Assembly: GCA_032173965.1 (NCBI GenBank)
Contig: JAVUNC010000006.1
Location: forward strand, 36,427,870-36,491,869
Length of the DNA: 64,000 nt
Direction of reading: 5' to 3'
Source: Sitta carolinensis
Taxonomy: Eukaryota > Chordata > Aves > Passeriformes > Sittidae
Position 1 is the first letter of the stretch. The number at the start of each line of letters is the position of its first letter. Positions 39,384-53,111 of this stretch are shown one piece after another. The translations under genes were made by a program, and so were the position numbers. The notes below the pieces were generated by a model. The model was given only the letters and a program-made list of their open reading frames with translations, had not been told where the DNA came from and made no database searches.

Positions 39384-39899
39384 GAAATTACCTTGACTTT
39401 ATATTAGAATAAAAAGGGATTGCTTCTTGATTTTTCAGTGCAATAATATCCATAAACATCACTGGGCATTAGAATGAGAATCCAGAGTAATCTCTATGGA
39501 TTCTTTCAAGAATATAATTTGCATTCCCTGGAAAATTTAATGGTAAATGAGGTTAAAAATTTGAAGTCTTTTGGAAAATGAATACTTAGTCTTGAGAAAA
39601 AAGGAATTCTCTTCCCTTGCAGTGCTTAGGAAAGCAGCACACACACTGAATAATGTAACAGGCGGAGTGGGTGGGTGTGCATGTGCAGGCAGAACATCTC
39701 AGTGCCACTGTTGCTTCACAATGAAAATTCATTCCCAGACATGTCTTTTCCACACAATCATTTTTACACATTCTTCCTAACCTGAACATGTTGGGCACAA
39801 AGCAGCTACATGCATCATGCTGTTTATCCTTGACCTCTCCTATTGGGTTCAGGGAGGTACACATCTTCCATTTTATCTTGGAAAATTCTAATTAAAAGG

Positions 39900-40130
39900 G
39901 AAGGGAGAGATTTAAACGTGTGAAATTTTAATAGACTTTCCCAGTGTAGCAATTGTACATTATGTCACGTTGGATAAAATTTGACTGAATTAGCTTTTGC
40001 AAAATGCCCACCAGACCTGCTTTCACAGGCTGTTTTGCCATCTGCACTATTAAAACATCCCCATTAGCTATGCCTAGGGTTTAATCTTTTGCAACAGATT
40101 ACAAATTGTCCATAATTCATGGCCCAAAAT
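39900..40130. promoter_or_regulatory. candidate conserved non-coding element
   Basis: A non-repetitive block of balanced composition in AT-rich DNA. It contains 'tatgtcacgttg' (CRE-like half site), 'gaattagc', 'ccattagc' and 'tccataattcatgg' (near-palindromic). Such density of homeodomain-like sites is suggestive only. Confidence 0.2.
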
Positions 40131-40589
40131 AGAATCACAGGAATTAATTTTTAAAAGTTGGACTTGCAAATTCATTATACCAGAAACAAAAGGATATATC
40201 TACTTATATTATTTTTAACCTGGAAAGGATGAAGATTATGTTGGTCACAGATGCTGATAATAAAGATCAGATACTAATAAAGTATTAGTTAAAGTACAAT
40301 TATTTGACTAATGGGTGTTCAGGAAAGATTTAATATGTTTATATTGCAAGCCTGACAGAAGTTCTAGTATTTCTCTTGAAGTCTGTTTGGAAAAATCCCA
40401 CTGTATGTGAGTTACTGCCCTCTCACTGTGATTAAATGATATGTGCTCAAAAAGTAAACTAAAATTGCCAGAAATTCTGCCCTGCAAAACAAATATCTGT
40501 TCTTCCAGACAACTTGAAGGGAGAAAGGTTTTTTTATTTTCCTGTGGCTCCCTTTATGATGGTCTTCCTCATTTTGTCTTTTAAGAAGG

Positions 40590-40622
40590 AAAAAAAAAAA
40601 AAAAAGAAAAAAAAAAGAAAAA
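40590..40622 (-). repeat. A-rich tract with G interruptions
   Basis: 33 positions of A with single G at 40606 and 40617. Confidence 0.9.
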
Positions 40623-41631
40623 GGTAAGCAAGAGTCTGGAAGGTACTGCCTGAAAGCTGGAACTTCAAATCTTGCTCTATGACTGTCATCTCCAAGTTCA
40701 GACAAGATGTGTGTGTTGCTCTGCACCCTAGTTTCCTCCTCAGTAGTCCTTACCTAATCTAGCTATGGTTCCTGTATCAAGACAGAGGGTGATAAATAAT
40801 CACCTAGAGCTAACTCAAGGTTGGCTTTGAAGCAGTTAGACACCAGTGATGTCAACAACTTTCTAGAATGCATGTTTATTTTTCTACCACTAATGATGTA
40901 TTTCTGGTTTGGAAGTCTCTTTTACAAGGACCAAAAGAAAGGTGGGGATTCTGCTTAGAATCTATATTCCTAAAATAAGGATTTTGAGTCTTCTTGCATA
41001 CCTATTTAGAAGTAAGTAATATGAATGGGGAAGGCAGAAAAGTAAAAGCAAGGAATAGTTAAGGCATTTTTAAACATCAGAGTTGTGTAAAACCACAAAG
41101 GGTATTGTTAAGTCTAGGTTGAATTGGTATTCCCATGATTTCCAGACTTTTTGACAAAATGGAGACATGAAACCATATGAGCATCCTCTACTTTGGACTC
41201 CTAGTCCCATCAAACTTGAGGTTTTCTCTGCACAGCAATTTACATCATGAGAGTGCACTAAGGCACAGCAGCTGGGAGCCCAAACCACTCTGAAAGAAAA
41301 TAGGCATTTGTTGTCATGGTTTGACAACAGGCTTTCAGAACTATAATGCTTCACTGGAATTCAAAAATGCAATATAATGACTACAAATTATGATTTTGGA
41401 TGCAGAATATATTTTGAAAATTACTGATTCCATTTTCCAGCATGCTGAATGAAATGGAGGAAATGGCATTTTCTGATGAGAGATCTAGTGTCTACCCTGT
41501 GGAGCTGAATGAGGTAAGCAGTTGGTTTTTTCTTTTTAATCCCCTCTGTGTCCCTCCTCCTACTTGAAAATATATCAGAAGCTTAATATTTAACATTTTT
41601 TTACTCAGGAAAAAATATAGGGAAAGCGCTC

Positions 41632-41653
41632 TTTTTTTTTTTTTTTTTTTTTT
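41632..41653 (+). repeat. poly-T tract (22 T)
   Basis: Uninterrupted 22 T. Confidence 0.95.
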
Positions 41654-44102
41654 AAAGTGATTATCTGATACTAAAGCTGTTCTTGAAAGAGTGAAGAAAA
41701 CACAGTTCTTTCTCAACACTGAAGCAGCATCCTTGCACTCATCTGAAGAAACCATCAGGATTTCTCAGAGCATCACTATTCCTTGGGAAGTTTGACTGCC
41801 ACAGCAAACAGGACACAGAGTCTTGATTCTTGGTTCAGAACTGCAGACTACATTTTCTTTCATGACTACGACCTAGGAGCAGTCATGGAGAATGATTTGG
41901 AGATAGATAAGTACACCCTCATCCAAACCTCAGATGGCTCTCACCAGCCTATAGCAGATGGATAGTGCATTGATCAGCATGTGCCTTCCTGTCTTGTGCT
42001 TATGAAGACTTTGGGGTGGCATGCTTCCTCTTTGTCTTGCACTTTGCACACCACATCCATCATGAAAAAATGTGGGCTTGGCAGCTCAAAGGTAAAGCTG
42101 TCTCAGCAACAGGGGGATGACTCAACAAGGAAATGATGCAGGGAAAATTAAATGTTTGTCTCTTCAAAAGGATACAAGACATCTAACCATTCAGAAGCAC
42201 TAGGTGTGGATCTCTCTCTCTGATCCTGTATCCAGTCAAAACAACAGTTCATGGCAAAGGTCCCAAATAATGTAATGCATTTAAAAAGTCCAAATGAGCA
42301 TCTGCATCATGTAGCTGCCTATCTTTCAACATAGGATAAATACCAGTTCTAAATATCAAGCAGGGAGCTTGCTCAATATTCAACTTGAAATAACTGGATT
42401 GTGACATGTTTGCTGTGACTCGAATGACTAGCTTAGGCTAGTGCAAGGCAGAGCATTTTTTTCAGAAATGCACATTAAGTCTGATTTATTCACAATACAT
42501 TATTGTCCACAAGGCAGAAAGATCATATATATTCCAAACCACACAAGCAGCTAGAGCACAAGGAAAAGAGGATTCTGGAGTTTAGGGTAAGGCCAGTCTG
42601 TGTGCCATTCTTGGGATAATTGGTGATCTCTTTAGACTCTCTAATATCTGTTCTTTCTGAGTCTCTCAGGAGATGGTTTGCTTGTACTAGAACTGATATT
42701 TAGAGCATCAATAGAGGAAAGCTGAAAAGAAGTAGAAGAAACCAAGCAAGTGGATGCTACAACATGCTAATTCGTACTTTAGAAATTCCATGGTGACCCT
42801 GGTAAATTCAGCACGATCAGCAGCAGGGGTTTTCCATGCTCTTTTCTGGAGAGAAGGGAAATAAAATCTTCTTTTGCAGCTATTGCCTGGACATGCCTCA
42901 GAGCTGGGCATTTCCCAGAGTTGCTGAAAGTCATCTAATCCTTGTTTCCACCTGCTCCAGCACATCACATTTTGCAGCTCAGCAAGGCTCTATCTTTAGC
43001 CTCTCAGCAGTGGGACATTTTAGGCAGAAGAGGATTAAGCAGGCACACAGAGATTTAAGTGCAGCCTGTAACTAGTCACAAATGCATTATCTGCATAAGC
43101 TGTCGTTACTGGAAAGAATATAAAACATAATTGTTGCATTGCACTATTTCTGATTAATTGGTTTAAGGCATGAGGAGGAAGAATGTTTCTACCTAAATAA
43201 TAGAGATATTCATTGCAATAGAACTTTATTACACCATGTCTGTATAATTTAGCATTTTTTTAAGCAAGGGGAACTGATCTTTATAAAGAAACCTGAGGGA
43301 AAATATGACCGAAGAAAATGTGGGTCACACCAAACATTGCTACTACAATGTCAAAGGGACATATGCCTGAAAAATCTAGTTGGCTAAATAAAAGTGTGGG
43401 CATTTAACACTGATGTGGGTGTTGCTCATGCAGATTTTAGAGTATTAAATAATTTATCCCTAAAATCATAGCGTTTTATTTTATTAGAGATTGTTGAACA
43501 TTTCTTTAGTGTAGAAACAAGAATGACAACAGGAACATAATTTTCTCCCATTTCTTTTCTTCCCATAAAAACCTGAAGTGGTGTAAGGATTTAGAAATTA
43601 TTTACATCCTCAAAAGCAGGTGGTTTTAATTGGAAAGACTTATTACTGTAACTAATCATATGCAAGCATCTTTGTTTTTGCAAAGATGAAGTTCCTCATA
43701 TGTAACACTCTGCTCCATGGTAATGTTCTTCTTTGGAACTGAGATGTGTCCTCGCTCTGAACTTGGGTTTGGCAGAGTATTTCTCTCTACCTGGGATCTC
43801 TGCCAGAAAACTGTGAAGACATGGGGTGGGACAAGGGAAAGAATGGGCTAGCTTGAGGGAGAGGTTAGCAGCCTGTGGTCAAGGGTTACAGAAACTCAAA
43901 ATATGAAACTTTCACTGAAACAGAGCTGAGAAAGATGAAGAATATTTAGGGGACAATTCTTCCAACCCATATGAGCATTCAGATGGAGATGCAATGAGCT
44001 GGACTCCAAATTTCTGCACATAGCAGAACTCCACTGACAGTAAACAGAATCTTACATATTTACAGTGGTAGAAATTAAAATTTAATTTGGACTTATTAGT
44101 TC

Positions 44103-44117
44103 TTTTTTTTTTTTTTT
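44103..44117 (+). repeat. poly-T tract (15 T)
   Basis: Uninterrupted 15 T, followed by CTTCAC. Confidence 0.95.
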
Positions 44118-45828
44118 CTTCACACTTTCAGGGTGAAAATTAATTATTTGGTTTGAAAATTTACATTAAACATTTCAAGACAAGTTTGAGATTAATTTTT
44201 TCTTTGTAAAGTTAAAACAAAATCCATGTAAACCAGACTGATTTAAAACAAGTGATCTGTAAGAAGGAGGCAACTTTTCCAGATCTGGAGAGACAAGTTT
44301 GAAACACTATATGCACACCTGTTTAAAAATAATAATTTATTAAAATAAAGAGTATTGTGGTTTTTAGGCGGTTATGACAAAGGCAATTATCTTTAATGAT
44401 CAAAAAAGTGTTAGAAATGAGGAAAACCACACAAAAGTATTGTATAAATTTTTGTCCCTACAAATAACTAACCCTTTGAGCAATAGGATTTCAACTTTTC
44501 TAACTTGCATTTGGCCCTTTTATATTGGTAAATAACAAAATATTTTATCCTCTGCTTATATTCATAATATAATAAAAAACATTCTTGTAGAAGAGACAAG
44601 TTGTTAAATTGTGAACTGTAAGTTATCCAGGAGGACATACTTGGTTGGCTAAAATGCCTTTCTGTTTGTAAATCTAAAAATTTTAAGATTATTTACTGTC
44701 CGAAATCCTGTCAAAGCAATCTTGATTTTTAAGTGTAAGTGCTCAGATCTGCACTCACTTGGAGTTTGATGTGCATCTATCACTGTGGTGAACAGATTAA
44801 GCTCTGTAATTATATATGCACTTGTCCCCTGGCTACACATAAATGGTCATGACACTTGGGAGAAGGATTGAAACCAAAATAAACCTTGCCCGTGGAGCAA
44901 CCAGGAATTGTTTGCAGACATCATATTACCACATCATTGCCTAGAGGAGTGGTGAGCTCAGGGAAATACGGTGTGAAACCAACTGTTTGGCTTCTACATG
45001 TAAATGATATTGTTCAGCCCTTATGATTGACTATAGCATGGTTCAGGCTTAATGAAAATTTGAATTGTTTCTTGAAGCAATGTGTTTTGTGCATTAGGAC
45101 CTTCCGAGCAAGTAATGCAGAGTAAACCCTATGTAGAGCTGTCTTATCCTCTGGCATTGTTCAACTCTATCCACCCTATGCTGGAAGACTTGTCAGAATT
45201 GTCTGATTTATTAGTTGCTGTGATTGCTGGTGTGACAAATCATCTCCTATTCTACAGTGCAAAAAAATTTCTTCCTCTTTAACAGGCAGTCACTATTTAA
45301 GGAAGTTCAGGGCACTCTGTAGGCCTAGAAATATGATTAACAAGACATAGTTTATCAATCTGCATAAACTTTCTTCATGTCATGTATACTGCCAGTATTG
45401 ATCCAGTCTCTTGAAGACTATATATCTATGAGAATGTTGTTGGCATAGTGATAATTTTCTTAATATAAGACAACCTTGGTTAAGTCACAGATGCAGCTGA
45501 TGAATCACATAATATTAACACTCTTCATATCCCTATAAAGATTCCTATTTCTAATGCAAAGACTTCCACCTCATTCCTCATCAGTCTCTTTGTATGAGTT
45601 TCACAATTGAGTTAGAGCAGGAAGCCTGTGTTGATGGGTATTAATTTCATCATCTTTCTGCCATACCTCTGAGTAGTAGAGAGTGAGAGAGTCGATCTTT
45701 ATTAAAGGAAATGAGGACTCTTCTTTCTAGTTATTTATGCTTCTTGCTCTAGCATACATTGTCAGCTCTTTTTTATAATTTTGTTTATGTTCATAATTTG
45801 AAAAACAAAACCAAAATTCTCCTCTCAG

Positions 45829-45852
45829 ATCCATCCATCCATCCATCAATCC
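45829..45852. repeat. (ATCC)n tetranucleotide repeat
   Basis: Four perfect ATCC units, then an imperfect unit (ATCA) and one more ATCC. Confidence 0.9.
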
Positions 45853-46620
45853 AGCCCGCAAAAATGACTTTACTACATCAATTATCAAATAGCAAAATGC
45901 ATATATTATACATCAATCATATTTATGAAGCCTTAATAAGGAAGGTATTGATGCTTTATACAGCAGAGAAAATGAACCTAGTTACCCATTAAAATCTTTA
46001 TCAGAATAAAGCTTTTAAAAATGTGTGGAAAAAATAATTACAAAAATGGCAGCTGTTTCCTACAATTAGACTGTAGAATGGTTTTCCAACCTGAATGTCC
46101 TCCATTAAAAAATAAAGAGCCTGTGTGCAGACAGTTTTGGATGAATTATTTGGTCATAATTCTTGAAACCTCAGAAGAAAGTAGAATAATTTATTCATTA
46201 GCCTCTTGCCTTGTGGGAGCAAATGTGAAAAGAGCTAGATTAGAACTTTGAAACATGTTCTTGGCTATGTGTTTTTGAAATGTTTTTCTGCTCAAGGAAG
46301 AACATCTTAAAAACCAGTGAAATATAAAGGAATTTTTTGTTGTTCTTTGCTTTGTTTATTTGAATATATGATCTTTTTCATACACATACAGACTTGAAAC
46401 AGCTCACAAAATTATTAAGGTCTCTGAGACAAGACTAACATAGTAAATATTATCATTTGATAGGTCAAAGCAAACATGAAGAGTTCTGGATTTGTGGCTC
46501 ATATAAAATTGCATCATACTCTGAGAGGTAAATGAAAGGGAAATATATCTGAAATTGTGTTATTTTTCAAGTTTTTGGTGAAATTACTGTATTATATGTT
46601 CATATGAATAAAATATGTGT

Positions 46621-46624
46621 TTAT

Positions 46625-46659
<35 letters not shown>

Positions 46660-46674
46660 ATATATATATATATA
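46621..46674. repeat. interrupted (TA)n microsatellite
   Basis: About 54 bases of TA dinucleotide with three AA interruptions (pattern TATAATATA). The Tyr/Ile-rich minus-strand frame at 46584-46847 is an artefact of this repeat. Confidence 0.95.
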
Positions 46675-49600
46675 GCTGTGTGCATGCAAATACCTGAAAT
46701 GAGAATATAGAATTTAAAAATAAACATATGAGAAAAATTCTGTCTGAAAATTGTCATCGATGCTAATGGAATTCTATTTTGACATTTCAGCAAAGAATAT
46801 AGTCTGTAGAAATGATGAAAGCAAATTTTCTGTATTGCTGCATTCAATAAGACAGTTAATCACAAACTCAATTTATATCAAGGTTAATATAAGAAAGCTA
46901 CTGAACTGGAACCCATCAAAATGTAGATTCAGTGTTCCAAATTTACAGCTGCAAAACAACATATAACAACATAACAAAAGCTAATTCTTATTGTTTTCTT
47001 AAATTGCTGAAATTGGAATTCAAACATTTTGTCAGCTAAAGCTGAATTTCATAGAACAGCAAGTGTCAATAGGAGGATGTGTCATAGGATGATGTTTTTA
47101 ATAAGTGATGGAATACAGAGCAAAAAACTCTCAGGTTTACATTCACATCCCATAATTGACATAGACATAACATCAGGAGACTAATAATATATCATATTTG
47201 TGATATTGTCCAGCTGAACTTCCAACAGGTTCAAGACATCCTGGAAATATACAAAAACAACTTCCCCTTAGGATTAATTGGAGTTTGCCTTAAAATATAT
47301 ATATGTGATGGAAAAATATCTTTGCTTTAAATGTGAATTATATTTGTAATTATATTGAAAAGTATAAAATGCATCACAGATAAAATTTTATCCAAAGCTC
47401 ATGCAGAATGCAATGGAAACTCAATTAATTATATTACAATTCTCAATATGCCCTGGGACAGCATATTTGTAAATATTTCTTCTTTAACTGGAGTATTCTA
47501 TTGTTGGAACATTGAAAGAACAAACATGAAAATTAATTAGGGCTTTAGTCTATAGAATAAAACAAATCCATTAATCTCACATATTTGAAATATTTTCAGT
47601 TAATCGTCAGTGTTCACCTTAAGAAATGTTAGAAAAAGTATGACCAGCCTTCATATCGAATTTTTTTTTCTGAATGCTGCCTCAAATTTTGATTTTTGGT
47701 TCATTAACTGACTAAGGCAACAGCAACACCTATGTAGCTCAGAATGGGGTCCACGCATAATTTTAGGTACTTTAACTGAGTGCAAATGCTGTAAGACTGC
47801 AGTTATTTTAGGGAAATGGACACTCTAAATTTGTAATTCAAGTTCAAGGTGAATTGTCTATCATATTAGACTGACTTAAAAAGGAACTGAGGTTCTTAAA
47901 TCAAATATCCCCTTTAAGTACACAGAGCATGGTTTTATAAATCTCAACAAAAGGCTAACAATTTACAGGAATGAAGGGATGCAGTGTCTTGTACTTAATA
48001 TTTCAATGGTATGGCAGAAGCACAAATGAACTCTGAACTCTGGTCCTTTCCAGCTTGTAATGAAAGGTCTTGTGGTACTGAAATACCTGACTTTTAGCTG
48101 ACGTTATTTATCACTCACATCTTCATTTGCCATTTCTAATGATCTTAGGGAGTTTATTTTTTTATTAGCAAAACCTTTGCCATTCTCCTTCAAATCTTCA
48201 ATCAAGTACCAAAAGCTTACATACACTAAAAACATGTACAGTTATCCACCAAAGAAGACAAATTATCATTTTAACATATTAAAACAAACAAATAAGTACT
48301 TGTTTGACAGAACCACCCCCAAAATCTTGCTGGAAACTAACACATGACATGACAAGAGATTTATTTTTCAAACCAGTCCTGGTTTTTTTATTGCATATTC
48401 AAGTTATGGCACCTTATATCGAATTGCACACACAGTCTAAAACACATAGTTCTGTGGGTTATAATGATGTGTCCCTACTTTGGCCAGACTGAAGTAAACA
48501 TCATACATGTGGTACTCATTTCACATAAATTTCTGTTTCTGATCGGTGGTTACTGTCACTCGTTCAAGATAACAAACAGAAAATTATGGGAGAGCAATGT
48601 GGTGCAAAGCAGCCTGGAAGTTATCCACAGAGCACGTCTTTTATATCTCAAGTTGTAATCCAGCTCACAAGAATTCCTTTCATGTATGAAGAAAGAGGTT
48701 ATTATCCTATCAGTATACAATCTGTTAATAACAAACATCAGGGGAGAGCGATTCATTTGCCCTGACAGCTTTGTGAACAGGCTTAGAAACTGTACTGAAT
48801 AGTGAAATACATTAAGAAAAAGATGTTATTTATGGCAGAAGACAGGAAAGGGAGCTTTCCTTCTGGAATTTAGGAAAGTTCAGCCAGGCAAAACATAGAA
48901 AATGCTCCAAAATATATTTGCAAAATTAATAAAAGACAGACCTGCTTATTTTCACCTCAAATTTAAAGGTGAAAAGCCATGTCAGTCAGTGGCACATTTT
49001 TCAAGATACAATATTGAAAAGCTATCAATTTTATTCATAAAAAAGTATAGATAGATCTGACTTCTTATGAAAGCTGGTCCTTTTATTGGTCTGACCTCTG
49101 ATTTAATTTTATTTCTATATTGTTATCCCGAATAAATCATTTCATTCAGCCTGCACTTGTGTGTGCTCTGGTTCTATCTGTCCTTGAGAGACATTATGGA
49201 ATAGAAGATGGAGGCAACTTGCTCATGTCTACACAGACCTGGGGGCACAGTCTGCTGATGTATTGAACCTCCAGACTTACTGTATGTGATTGCTGTGTTT
49301 GGTATTAATTCTCATTTCTATTAAATTTATTTATAAATATATATAGGCACACACTACTAAGCAAAAATATATTTTTATTACTGACTATACTCTCTGATTA
49401 TAAACAATTTTTGGCATTGCCAAAAAATTATACCTACAGCTGATAAAAAAGAAGTAAAAATGAAAAAGGACAAGCAAGTTTAAAACATTTATGATGATCA
49501 TTATTTTGTGGTACCATAAGATATAGTTACACAGACATGGACACATAACCAAACAATGCAGACATTCAAATTTTCTAACTGCTTGTATTTTACACATATA

Positions 49601-49804
49601 TTGCATGATATCAGCAATATATGGTAGATTAGCAGAAGATTTTTGTTTGTTGTTATAAAAAAGTTCTGAAGGAATTCAGAAAATGACAGTCTGTGCTCCT
49701 TCAGTCAAAAGAAATTCTTTTTGAAAGAGCTTTTGCATTTCATAAACAGTAGAAGTGGAAATGAAGCTAAAGAATTCCTTCCTTCCTCTCCCTTCTCATT
49801 AGTG

Positions 49805-50065
49805 CTACATTTGATAATAAAATCCAGGTTTCTGCCACTCTAGTGCCTTCATCACTTTTCTCTGCAGTAAACTGTTCCCACGTGCACGGGTCCTGTAGTT
49901 ACAGGTGGAGGTGCTGCTTGGCTCAGCAGGACTTGGGCCAGAGAACGGGACCAGCGCTCCATCAGCCGCCCCGGAGAGCCGCGAGTCAGAGCTAGGGAGT
50001 GTGAGCTGCGCTTTGGCGAGCTCTGCAAGCACTGCAAACAGCAGCACTAAACAACTCCCCTTCAA
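49805..50065 (-). other. CpG-dense patch with a signal-peptide-like minus-strand frame (possible decayed or misassembled first exon)
   Basis: Ten CpG dinucleotides lie between 49881 and 50018, in a window otherwise almost free of them. The minus-strand frame here, about 87 codons, begins with a short basic start, a run of Leu/Val/Ala/Phe and an Ala-Lys-Ala-Gln end. That is the n-, h- and c-region order of a secretory signal peptide. A Ser/Pro/Ala-rich segment follows. The first codon is TTG, not ATG, and the frame is open upstream to a TAG near 50.14 kb with no in-frame ATG. The local text is CCCATTGAAGG, so an ATG exists only out of register by one T. A possible splice donor (ACCT/GTAACT on minus) falls about 55 codons in, at plus about 49901. 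It could be the first coding exon of a secreted-protein gene with an assembly error, a decayed exon, or chance in GC-rich DNA. I do not recognise the protein. Confidence 0.25.
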
Positions 50066-50516
50066 TGGGACTTCCCTTGGCTCCCTGTTACATTCCTGTC
50101 CACAATATTTGGAATGATCCTTTTTTTTCTCCTAAGGATATGTACCTCCCACCTGCTTCTCTACAAGCGTGAAGCAGTATCTGTAACCAATCTATAGTGA
50201 AAAGGGGCCTAGCATTTTTTTTTTTTTGCTATTGTGTTGTAAAACACATTTATATCTCCTGTTCCTGTTATTTGTATTTTAAACTTACATTCTATATTTC
50301 AAATAAATAAAGTGAGAGATTTGAAGAATAAATTTCATATGTAACAGTTCAGTTTTCCATTTATTTAGGAAAAGTTAGTGTCTTTAGTATAAAAGATAAT
50401 TCAGCAATCCAATTAAAGTATTATTGACTTATGCATTATGGCATTACACAGTGGAAAGATTGACTATGGGCTATTTTCATTAAAATTATTTATTCACATC
50501 TCATGTTGTTGTTTGG

Positions 50517-50519
<3 letters not shown>

Positions 50520-50550
<31 letters not shown>
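50520..50550 (+). repeat. poly-T tract (31 T)
   Basis: The longest uninterrupted homopolymer in the window. Confidence 0.95.
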
Positions 50551-50554
<4 letters not shown>

Positions 50555-53043
50555 AACTTGTCAGCTGATATAAAGGTGCTGAACTTGCAGGCTGAAGTCT
50601 ACCATAAAAAAAGACAGGTAAAAGCAGAAATCAGTATTCTGATTTGTTAAGAAGAAACATTTTCTGTAGGGATCCAACACTTCCTCTTTGTATATCTAAC
50701 AGAGGCAAGCCATGTAAGGTAACTCACTGAAAAAATTCCACCAAACTGTATCATAGCTTTTTGTGAAGAGCACAGACATGGGAAATCTTAGTGATATTAC
50801 TATCGGGTCTGGAATTCTAACTCATTAGTCAAATGATGAGCTTCTTCACTCTATATTGCATGTTAGCCTACTCAGCCAAGAGATGAAAATCCTTGGTAAA
50901 GAATGTGTTATCTGTGAAGTGGTGGCCAAGCAGGTATGTACCAAATTACAAAGATTGAACTATCTGGGAAAAATCCATTTTGTTATCCGTTGCCATATAA
51001 TAGATGGGAGGAGTGGATGAAATAGTTATTTTTTCCCCCCAATGGTATTTTTTATTATCAGTGTTGTATCTTCAGGATTAACAGTTCATTAATCATAGGT
51101 ACAAGGATACGTTATGGTACAAATTTCTATCAAATCTCCCACACCGGATGAAGTGAAATTCACGTGTGCATTCAAAAATACACATTTTCATTACCAATTG
51201 TTGTTTAAAAAACATAGTTATCCAAATCACCTTTGCAGTAATGGTCAAGGTTGTCAAGGTCTAAGGACCAAAAGGGCTTTGTCCACAGAGGCATTTTTAA
51301 TCTCAATGGACTTCTTATGATAATAGTAGTGATTATTCTGGTGATATTAGAGAAAATACTAATAACAAAATAGCTGTAACAGATATTGTGATTCTGATGT
51401 ATAACAGATTAAAAACGCCTAGCATGGACTGAAATATTATTCAACAAATACTTTTGAAAATATCAGAAATAAAAATTTTTGCTTTGCATTTTGGAATTGT
51501 TTCTCAAGAAATAAAGTTAGACTACAATTATTTTAATCAGATTTTTTTTTTTTTGGTCAATGTCATATACTGAATTAGTTACAGCTATTTGAAAGATTTT
51601 AATTCAGTGATGTGCTACTCATTATTTATACAGTGTCAGCAGTAAACAAAATTTTTTGACTTCTTCACCTTGTGGGATGAGGAGCTAGTAAAGGATGTTT
51701 TTTCAAGTCAAAATACAGTATGTTGCCTAAAGTAGCTTTTTATTCATCAAGAACTTCAGAGCTTATGTTGAGACAGTCCTTCTTAAACAACAAACTGTCT
51801 TTAAAAGCTGTTAATATTTACTGCTTTGCTTTTATTTCACAGCTTCAATAGAACAAACAATATGTCTGGATTTCTGTCCATTGCAGATGTTATCTGTAGA
51901 TGATCATTAGACTGGCTTGACACTTGTACTAGAAACAAATGACTGAGTCACGGCAATGTAATGAGGCTGGATCACTCAAGCATTTCCAAGTTAAATCAGT
52001 TTTCTATTTTGAAGTAAAAAAGACATATGTTTTTAACTAGTATTGTAAGCATTAGAAAATATTGTGAAGACATTTCTCTTAAGACCCTGGCACCAGCAAA
52101 GTCAATGAAGAAAAATCCACCCACTAAATTAAACATGTCTGGACTTTAATAGAACTTTCTTGAGATTCATATAGATATGAAACTGTCAATGAGGTGGCAG
52201 GTCTACATTTTCCTTTCTGTGTACACATTTTTATTTTACTGACTCTAGTGGATTTGTGAGCCAGACTTCGTTCAACATGTTCCAAAGAACTATTCACTGT
52301 CTTCCCTAATAGAGACATTATCTTTGTTCTTATTTCCATTTGTATTTTTCCCTTATAATAAATTAATCATTAAAACTGAAATGTATCTCTGGTTTTTCAG
52401 GGGTTTTTCGTTGGCTGGTTGTCACTGATTTTGGTTTCAGCGTGTTTACAGCTATTACATTTTATAAGAAAATATAGATGCAAGATCTCTCACATGAGAG
52501 TTTTTATCACATTATGTTTCCAGTTCAGTTCCAAATACAGATAGCTGAGTCATGAATAAATATCCAAAAAAACCCCAAAAAAACTTCAAAATATGTCAGA
52601 GTTCAACAGAATATGCCAGGGTGTTTCATGCACACTGTCTTGATATCTTTAAGATGGTATTATGTTAAATCCCCTCAGAGGTATATTAAGCTAGGGTTTT
52701 CCAAAGAGCCTCAGGGTACAGGGAACAGTTGCCTGTTTTCTTTAGTTTCTCCTAGCTATATTTGGCTTAGTTTAAGAAGACCTTACTTTTCCCTTTAGAA
52801 GTGCCCTTACCATAAATCCTATGTCAAAGGTTATTTTTTTGTTATTTTAATTGTACAATTACTAGCTAAAAATTCAAAACATCTTAAAATAAAATCAGTT
52901 TTGGATTCCTGATTTGTGAGAAGTGTTTGAAGTGTTTGTAAGATAAATGCACACTAAAACATATCACTTGTCAATGTAACATTAAAGTTAATAAATATTT
53001 TATATTTATTTTTATTTCTGATAATTTTGCCTCATGTTGGCTG

Positions 53044-53076
53044 TTATTACTACTATTATTATTATTATTTATTATA

Positions 53077-53110
<34 letters not shown>

Positions 53111-53111
53111 T
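53044..53111. repeat. (ATT)n trinucleotide repeat, interrupted
   Basis: About 68 bases of ATT units with a short TATAT interruption in the middle. The 3' half holds about ten consecutive units. Confidence 0.95.

Larger units (their letters stand above)
34621..49860. other. AT-rich non-coding stretch with simple repeats and possible regulatory blocks
   Basis: No gene or transposon is recognised. The region holds several long homopolymer tracts, a TA microsatellite at 46.62 kb, an (ATCC)n tract at 45.83 kb, and the candidate regulatory blocks at 37.03-37.30 and 39.90-40.13 kb. Frames of up to 120 codons (for example 36396-36758 minus) have no recognisable domain. Confidence 0.6.

Noticed and set aside
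45082..45282. 66-codon plus-strand frame with a fairly protein-like composition
   Set aside because: No domain recognised, short, and no splice or promoter context.
46584..46847. Tyr/Ile-repeat minus-strand frame
   Set aside because: It is produced by the TA microsatellite.
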